A DNA stretch of 10,325 nucleotides from Candidatus Roizmanbacteria bacterium (GTDB taxonomy: Bacteria; Patescibacteriota; Microgenomatia; UBA1406; GWC2-37-13), in NCBI GenBank assembly GCA_013334845.1, contig JAAXWV010000036.1, positions 1 through 10,325 on the forward strand. The letters run 5' to 3'. Below are positions 6,793 through 10,325 of this stretch, piece by piece. The position numbers were made by a program, and so were the translations under genes. Positions within the stretch are counted from its first letter, which is position 1. Each line of letters opens with the position of its first letter. Under the pieces are notes generated by a model. The model was not told where the DNA came from, made no database searches, and saw only the letters and a program-made list of their open reading frames with translations.

Positions 6793-6867
6793 TGTCATTG
6801 TGAGGAACGTAGTGACGCGGCAATCCCAAGTGACAAGGGAGATTGCTTCACTTCGCTCGCAATGACA
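6793..6867. repeat. Imperfect palindromic repeat (REP-like)
   Basis: The left arm begins TGTCATTGTGAGGAACGTAG and the right arm, read on the other strand, begins TGTCATTGCGAGCGAAGTGA. Both end in CAATC..CC, enclosing a short AAGTGACAA centre. The TGTCATTGCGAGCGAAGC pattern is a common dispersed palindromic element in diverse bacterial genomes. It lies 68 nt after mreB and contains no ORF. Confidence 0.7.
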
Positions 6868-6873
6868 TTCCAC

Positions 6874-6902
6874 TGGATCCTTGGAGTAAATTCGAGGATG
6901 AA
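6874..6902 (-). repeat. 27-nt-type hairpin repeat, degenerate copy in reverse orientation
   Basis: TGG, stem ATCCTTGG, 7-nt loop, stem TCGAGGAT, then GAA. Read on the minus strand it resembles the copies at 7955-7981 and 8099-8125 (GTC-stem-loop-stem-CCA). On the plus strand all eight stem positions can pair if two G-U pairs are allowed. It directly follows the longer palindrome ending at 6867. Confidence 0.6.
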
Positions 6903-7208
6903 GTGAAGAAAACATGATTGCGGACCGTAGTGGCGGAATTTGAGCTCAAAAGTGAATATTGTTACACAATGGAAACTTATAGTAAATATATTATAAAGCA
7001 ATTCAATACGGTCGTTGAGGAAAAGTGGTGTAGTCTGGAGATATTGAGATGAGTTATAGTATAATTTATCAGGAGTACGTCTCTTTTTAAGATAAGTGTA
7101 TTAATTGATTGATAAGAAAACCCTTTATCGGTTCAAATAATATGAACAAAAAACAGGTTTTTAACCATTTTTGAAAAATATCAGTTACTTGTAGTAGAAA
7201 AATATCAC
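6903..7208 (+). other. Non-coding stretch upstream of the glycosyltransferase gene
   Basis: No credible ORF or RNA gene is visible. It is A/T-rich toward the right. A TATAAT at 7060-7065 would give a leader of about 137 nt. That leader holds small stems GATAA/TTATC (7110-7128) and GTTCA/TGAAC (7131-7147), and GGTT/AACC followed by ATTTTT near 7157-7173. None matches a riboswitch known to me. Confidence 0.4.
7060..7065 (+). promoter_or_regulatory. Candidate -10 box for the glycosyltransferase gene
   Basis: TATAAT within TTATAGTATAATTTATC. No -35 at normal spacing. It is the best promoter match in the intergenic region, but it lies 143 nt from the start codon. Confidence 0.4.
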
Positions 7209-7970
7209 ATGAACAACTCACACCTACTGGGGATTCCCGTCGAATCAGAAACAATCGATACTATCCTGGAGAAAATTAAAAAAAACATAGAAACTCCACA
7301 AGAGTTCTTCCATATAGTCTCCCTCAACCCCGAGATTTTAGTTGCAATTCAATCAGATCCGGAATTTAAACGGGTTATTGCAGAAGGACAAATTAAGATT
7401 CCGGATGGTATAGGGGTTGTTGTGGCAGCCCGATTGCTTCATGCTCCTCTCGGTATGCGTATCACAGGCGTAGATCTGATGGAAAAGCTTGTTGGATGGG
7501 CCACAAGATATCGCGTTAGAGTAATGTTAATCGGCGGAAAGCCAAATTTGGCAGAAAAGATTGCTGATTGCTATCGTCGAGCTCATCCCAAGCTAGAAAT
7601 TATGGGAATTAATGGGGTCAGTAATATCCGGAACGTCGATAAAGATGAGGAAGAAGAGATCTTTTCTATAGTACGCGCCTTTATGCCCCAAATAGTTTTT
7701 GTTTCCTATGGGTCTCCCGCTCAGGAGAAGTGGATTTACAGAAATCGAGCTCAATTTAAAGGATTGGTATGTATGGGAGTGGGTGGCGCCTTTGATTTTA
7801 TCGGCGGGGGAGTGCCCCGGGCACCCCGGTGGGTACGCTCAGCCGGGTTTGAGTGGTTATATCGGCTGATACGAGAGCCGTGGCGGTGGCGTCGACAACT
7901 GAAGCTGTTTGAGTTTATCGGCCTTGTGGGAAGAGAAGCACTATCTGCTGTGTCGTCATCCCGGACTTGA
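7209..7970 (+). CDS. WecB/TagA/CpsF-family glycosyltransferase (GT26)
   Basis: Family members transfer an N-acetylhexosamine (e.g. ManNAc or ManNAcA) from a UDP-sugar to a lipid-linked acceptor at the inner membrane face, in wall teichoic acid, enterobacterial common antigen or capsule synthesis. The product is 253 residues, the usual length. Motifs in order: SLNPEI (38-43), IPDGIGVV with the catalytic-type Asp66 (64-71), RITGVDL (84-90), LIGG (107-110), VSYGSPAQEKWI (165-176), and the C-terminal GGAFDFIGG then PRAPRW..GFEWLYRLIREPWRWRR (192-229). That basic, aromatic tail is the membrane-contact segment in studied members. The donor and acceptor cannot be told from sequence. No Shine-Dalgarno before ATG 7209. 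Codons 249-253 and the TGA fall inside a palindromic repeat, so the original C-terminus may have been changed. Confidence 0.92.
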   Translation: MNNSHLLGIPVESETIDTILEKIKKNIETPQEFFHIVSLNPEILVAIQSDPEFKRVIAEGQIKIPDGIGVVVAARLLHAPLGMRITGVDLMEKLVGWATRYRVRVMLIGGKPNLAEKIADCYRRAHPKLEIMGINGVSNIRNVDKDEEEEIFSIVRAFMPQIVFVSYGSPAQEKWIYRNRAQFKGLVCMGVGGAFDFIGGGVPRAPRWVRSAGFEWLYRLIREPWRWRRQLKLFEFIGLVGREALSAVSSSRT

Positions 7971-7981
7971 TCCGGGATCCA
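7955..7981 (+). repeat. 27-nt hairpin repeat overlapping the end of the glycosyltransferase gene
   Basis: GTC, perfect 8-bp stem ATCCCGGA/TCCGGGAT with loop CTTGA, then CCA. The TGA stop at 7968-7970 lies in the loop. It has the same layout and length as the copy at 8099-8125. Confidence 0.75.
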
Positions 7982-7994
7982 TTCATTTTCCCTC

Positions 7995-8074
7995 GTTCCC
8001 TCCCCGTTATTCCTTGCACTGACACCCTCTGATGATGGCCACCCTCGGTGACTAACGGAATATGGAGAGGGAAC
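7995..8074. repeat. Imperfect 80-nt inverted repeat
   Basis: The left arm GTTCCCTCCCCGTTATTCC (7995-8013) pairs, with a few mismatches, with GGAATATGGAGAGGGAAC (8057-8074). The 43-nt centre contains CACCCTC twice (8023-8029 and 8040-8046). No ORF. It could be a small non-autonomous element or a structured RNA. Confidence 0.5.
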
Positions 8075-8098
8075 TCGTACGTCATTGCCTTCTTGTCC

Positions 8099-8125
8099 GT
8101 CATCCTCGATCTACTCGAGGATCCA
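8099..8125 (+). repeat. 27-nt hairpin repeat, second perfect copy
   Basis: GTC, perfect 8-bp stem ATCCTCGA/TCGAGGAT with loop TCTAC, then CCA. Two stem positions differ from the 7955 copy and both changes are compensated on the other arm. Confidence 0.75.
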
Positions 8126-8140
8126 GCGCAGAGCTACTAG

Positions 8141-8181
8141 ATCCCCTTGTGCCAGCCGCGTTTGACGGCGGTTCAAGGGAT
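8141..8181 (+). terminator. Strong hairpin, possible terminator
   Basis: ATCCC/GGGAT, TTG/CAA and an inner GCCG/CGGC pair around the loop CGTTTGA, with a bulged C and a few mismatches between. Only a TTTT at 8191-8194 follows, not immediately, so termination is a guess. It is the last structure before the next promoter. Confidence 0.4.
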
Positions 8182-8230
8182 ACCTACCTGTTTTGATTTC
8201 AAATTAAAAATTAAAAATGCCTCCTTGTAG

Positions 8231-8236
8231 TACAAT
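8231..8236 (+). promoter_or_regulatory. -10 box directly before the 8243 gene (leaderless)
   Basis: TACAAT with six bases to the ATG at 8243, so the transcript should begin at the start codon. The spacer GCTCCT is not a Shine-Dalgarno; no -35 is recognisable. Confidence 0.5.
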
Positions 8237-8242
8237 GCTCCT

Positions 8243-9091
8243 ATGTTATCTAAGGAAATTCTACATGTACTTCGATACTTCGCCCTTTTTGAATATCCAG
8301 CTTCCCAAGCAGAGATTTACTCATTTCTTCAGGTAAAAACTACAAAAACCGAGCTCGATATCACCCTACGTGACCTTATTACTCGGAACCGAATTAAAAA
8401 GATAGTTTGGGGTAAAATAGCTCGTTACACTATAGTGGGGGAGAGTATCCATAGTGAAGTATGGAGCGATAGAACAATCAATTCACAAAAGAAGAAAAAT
8501 ATTGCGATGTCTGTAGCCCGATTAATCGGTATACTCCCCTGGGTATCTCTCGTTGGGCTGTCCGGATCAGTTGCTATGCTCAATGCACGCGAGGAAGATG
8601 ATCTGGATTTGTTTGTCGTGTCATCTCCTGAAAGGATCTGGTTGGTCAGGTTGTGGTGTGTTGCGGTAGTTACCCTGCTAGGGAGGCGGAGATGGAAAGG
8701 ATCTACCCGGGTAAAAGACACAGTATGTCTCAACCTTTTTTTTGATGAACAGGATCTGGAAGTGCCCGTGTATAAACGAGGTGAGTATGTAGCCCATGAG
8801 ATCTTGCAGCTGAAACCCCTCGTCAATAAACACAAAACATATGAGATTTTTCTTCAGCGTAATTCCTGGGTATATGAGTATTTTCCCAATAATAAAATCA
8901 ATCAAAATATATCAAAACATATTCATAAGACATCATTTTTAGATATATGGTTAAGTCGACTGGAAATCGGATCAAGTTGGCTTCAGATGAAGGTGATGGG
9001 AAAGCGAACGACGGAAATTGTCACGTCAACTCAACTATGGTTCTTCCCGGATGATTTTGAGAAGAAGGTAAAGAAATGGATGAAGAAATGA
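8243..9091 (+). CDS. Winged-helix plus nucleotidyltransferase-fold protein, function unknown
   Basis: A 282-residue protein not assigned to a named family. Residues 1-65 look like a winged-helix domain (ILHVLRYFALFEYPASQAEI, then a second helix and a KKIVWGKIARYTI wing). Residues 104-126 carry the DNA polymerase beta-like nucleotidyltransferase signature: GLSGSVAM with Gly108-Ser109, then DDLDLFVV with Asp120 and Asp122. A possible third carboxylate lies in NLFFDEQDLEV (164-173). This resembles MNT-type minimal nucleotidyltransferases, but it is far longer and has no HEPN partner gene next to it. Residues 133-148 are hydrophobic but probably part of the fold. The C-terminal third is basic and aromatic without a known motif. 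Substrate unknown. It appears leaderless and lies 23 nt before the tRNA promoter. The fold call is moderately sure. Confidence 0.7.
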   Translation: MLSKEILHVLRYFALFEYPASQAEIYSFLQVKTTKTELDITLRDLITRNRIKKIVWGKIARYTIVGESIHSEVWSDRTINSQKKKNIAMSVARLIGILPWVSLVGLSGSVAMLNAREEDDLDLFVVSSPERIWLVRLWCVAVVTLLGRRRWKGSTRVKDTVCLNLFFDEQDLEVPVYKRGEYVAHEILQLKPLVNKHKTYEIFLQRNSWVYEYFPNNKINQNISKHIHKTSFLDIWLSRLEIGSSWLQMKVMGKRTTEIVTSTQLWFFPDDFEKKVKKWMKK

Positions 9092-9110
9092 CTCGGTATG
9101 AGAGTTTATT

Positions 9111-9119
9111 TGTTATAAT
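9111..9119 (+). promoter_or_regulatory. Extended -10 promoter of the tRNA-Leu/tRNA-Ser pair
   Basis: TGTTATAAT is an extended -10 (TGn plus TATAAT at 9114-9119), 12 nt upstream of tRNA-Leu, the same distance as for tRNA-Arg. No clear -35. Confidence 0.6.
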
Positions 9120-9131
9120 AACGATACAAAA

Positions 9132-9215
9132 GCCGGAGTGGCGGAATTGGCAGACGCGCACGCTTCAGGGGCGTGTTTTCGCAAGAAAGTGTGGGTTCAA
9201 CTCCCACCCCCGGCA
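9132..9215 (+). tRNA. tRNA-Leu, anticodon CAG (decodes CUG)
   Basis: Acceptor GCCGGAG/CCCCGGC with one A.C mismatch, D arm GCG/CGC, anticodon stem CACGC/GCGTG with loop TTCAGGG and anticodon CAG at 9166-9168, long variable arm with TTTC-GCAA-GAAA, and a perfect T arm GTGGG-TTCAACT-CCCAC. Discriminator A at 9215. CCA is not encoded (CAT follows), so it needs CCA-adding enzyme. tRNA-Ser starts 5 nt later, probably on the same transcript. Confidence 0.93.
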
Positions 9216-9220
9216 CATAT

Positions 9221-9313
9221 GGAGGTGTCGCCTAGTGGCCTATGGCAGAGGTTTGCTAAACCTCCGAGGATCTAAAAGTTCTCGCGTGGGTTCGACTCCC
9301 ACCACCTCCGCCA
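9221..9313 (+). tRNA. tRNA-Ser, anticodon GCU (decodes AGC/AGU)
   Basis: Perfect acceptor GGAGGTG/CACCTCC, D arm GCC/GGC, anticodon stem GAGGT/ACCTC with loop TTGCTAA and anticodon GCT at 9255-9257, long variable arm with CGAG/CTCG, T arm GTGGG-TTCGACT-CCCAC. Discriminator G and encoded CCA (9311-9313). It ends four bases before the stop codon of the convergent gene. Confidence 0.95.
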
Positions 9314-9317
9314 CTCC

Positions 9318-10325
9318 TCAAAACTGGAAGTAGCCGTTGCAGTTGAGCCATTCGGAACGCTTAAATCCGGGTTCGCACCCGTTCTCATTCGACCACGATC
9401 CAGACGAGAGGACAGAAGAAGACTGGGTATAGTAGACAGCACCGTCAATATCTACCTTATTTACTCTCAAGTTTCGATCACCCCCGAGTTCAGACTTTTT
9501 ATCGTTACCATACTCAATTCGTACGTCGTTAATCGATACTTTCGTCGGTGATTCATATTGGTACTGAGCAAAGATACTCCTAAGAGCATCGCCCTTTACG
9601 TTTTTCCAGGTCTTTACCGTCTTATTCTTAATCTTTAGCTTCATGGTGGGGTAGACCGAATCGGCAGGGGTTCCAGCGGCAAAGATAGTAATTACCGACT
9701 GGGTTGGCTGGAATATAGAGTGGGAAAAGAGGGGCGGGTTGGCTGGAATATGGGTGGTTCCGGCGCATCTTTGAGCAGTCTTGTTGGATGTATTAATTAA
9801 GAGAGGAAAATACTCGGGGAGCTTTTCCGCTATGCTCGGATATTCACCTGATGAGGAAAGTCCTTGTGTGTCATAGGCACGGATATAGAGTTCATGAGTG
9901 CCGTTACATAGCGTAGAAGTGTTGAGAAGGTATGTATCACGCACATGGGGCGCATTTACCTCAACATGGGTAGGCTGGGTGAAGAGGAGTTGACGATCAA
10001 GAAAAATCTCGTAGCGATCAATTCCCTTATTAAGCTCGTTTCGCTCCTGCGCTTGCAGGTCGAGCGTCACAATTCCTGATAGGATATTATTGTAGACCAT
10101 ACTGGTCGGGTCACCGCCAAGCGAGTACTTTACTTCAGTATTTTCAGGTACTTTAAAGCTGCTTATACCTGTATCACTCATCTGTCGACAGCTGTTCGCG
10201 GGTACGTTTTGGGGGCACACACTTTCCAGTGAAGCGACTGGTCCGGCACTGCCGCTAAGAGTTTCATTTGTTGTTGAGATTTGGAGCGGTGGTTGGGTAT
10301 AGGGGGGTGCGTATATGGTCGGATA
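9318..10325 (-). CDS. Surface/secreted protein with Ig-like and CBM60-like domains, C-terminal part
   Basis: The C-terminal 335 residues of a larger protein whose start lies beyond the right edge; the GTG at 10218-10220 is an internal Val, since the frame stays open to 10325. Numbering from the edge: residues 1-20 are Pro/Thr-rich; about 80-160 form an Ig-like domain (GIVTLDLQAQ, IDRYEIFLDRQLLF, CNGTHELYIRAYDTQGLSS); about 211-300 match the Ca-dependent carbohydrate-binding module of CBM60/PF16841 type (ITIFAAGTPADSVYPTMKLK, then GGDRNLRVNKVDIDGAVYY). Cys317 and Cys329 at the end may form a disulfide. There is no sorting signal or transmembrane helix at the C-terminus. The domain calls are by recalled pattern. 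Role: binding to a polysaccharide outside the cell, perhaps as part of an enzyme or adhesin; the catalytic part, if any, is out of view. Confidence 0.75.
   Translation of the reverse strand, partial: YPTIYAPPYTQPPLQISTTNETLSGSAGPVASLESVCPQNVPANSCRQMSDTGISSFKVPENTEVKYSLGGDPTSMVYNNILSGIVTLDLQAQERNELNKGIDRYEIFLDRQLLFTQPTHVEVNAPHVRDTYLLNTSTLCNGTHELYIRAYDTQGLSSSGEYPSIAEKLPEYFPLLINTSNKTAQRCAGTTHIPANPPLFSHSIFQPTQSVITIFAAGTPADSVYPTMKLKIKNKTVKTWKNVKGDALRSIFAQYQYESPTKVSINDVRIEYGNDKKSELGGDRNLRVNKVDIDGAVYYTQSSSVLSSGSWSNENGCEPGFKRSEWLNCNGYFQF

Noticed and set aside
6502..7001. Minus-strand ORFs over the end of mreB and the repeats
   Set aside because: They are shadows of mreB or translations of palindromic repeats, with no recognisable domain.
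6793..8125. CRISPR array
   Set aside because: The repeats are palindromic, few, irregularly spaced, in both orientations and without uniform spacers; no cas gene is nearby.
8243..9091. MNT/HEPN toxin-antitoxin pair
   Set aside because: The nucleotidyltransferase signature fits, but the protein is much longer than MNT and no HEPN gene is adjacent.
9076..9333. ORF of 85 codons after the 8243 gene
   Set aside because: It is the translation of the two tRNA genes and has no protein-like features.
10218..10220. GTG start for the right-hand surface protein
   Set aside because: The frame stays open to the window edge with Pro/Thr-rich sequence typical of exoprotein linkers, and no signal peptide follows the GTG.

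Overview
The window reads like a chromosomal segment of a Candidate Phyla Radiation (Patescibacteria) bacterium, most likely of the Microgenomates type. This is inferred from style, not from a marker gene: a very divergent F1 ATPase with a 91-residue epsilon subunit, a PEGA-domain membrane protein with a Thr-Pro hinge, a sortase, promoters that sit directly on start codons, few Shine-Dalgarno sites, and many short palindromic repeats between genes. Base composition is mixed by eye, with one nearly pure A+T intergenic block. UGA ends six of the genes exactly where their families should end, so the UGA=Gly code of Gracilibacteria/Absconditabacteria is excluded.

Layout. (1) 1-3302, plus strand: the 3' part of an ATP synthase F1 operon, atpA (5' end outside the window) - atpG - atpD - atpC, with overlapping or nearly touching genes. 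atpA carries an in-frame TAA (140-142) inside a strongly conserved stretch, while the reading frame continues with clear alpha-subunit sequence on both sides. (2) 3326-3401: tRNA-Arg(CCU) with its own -10 box. (3) 3491-4222 plus: membrane-anchored sortase. It converges, across an A+T-rich palindromic spacer, on (4) 4320-5639 minus: a membrane-anchored PEGA-domain protein. (5) 5685-6725 plus: mreB, divergent from the PEGA gene, with the two -10 boxes sharing bases. (6) 6726-7208: intergenic, holding two palindromic repeats and a candidate promoter. (7) 7209-7970 plus: WecB/TagA/CpsF-family glycosyltransferase whose last codons and stop lie inside a palindromic repeat. (8) 7971-8242: a spacer built largely of palindromes. 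(9) 8243-9091 plus: winged-helix plus nucleotidyltransferase-fold protein of unknown role, apparently leaderless. (10) 9132-9313 plus: tRNA-Leu(CAG) and tRNA-Ser(GCU). (11) 9318-10325 minus: C-terminal part of a probable surface protein with an Ig-like domain and a CBM60-like carbohydrate-binding domain, open at the right edge.

How the genes fit together. Apart from the ATPase and the tRNAs, the recognisable genes concern the cell envelope: shape determination (MreB), covalent surface anchoring (sortase), a polymer-synthesis glycosyltransferase (WecG/TagA-like), a PEGA membrane protein and a carbohydrate-binding exoprotein. Apart from the ATPase genes they look singly transcribed. I found no CRISPR array, transposase, phage gene or defence system. 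The points most worth checking are the nonsense codon in atpA, the substituted nucleotide-site residues and Pro-rich insertion in MreB, the shared -10 region between the PEGA gene and mreB, and a family of 27-nt hairpins whose stems covary, one of which supplies the stop codon of the glycosyltransferase gene.
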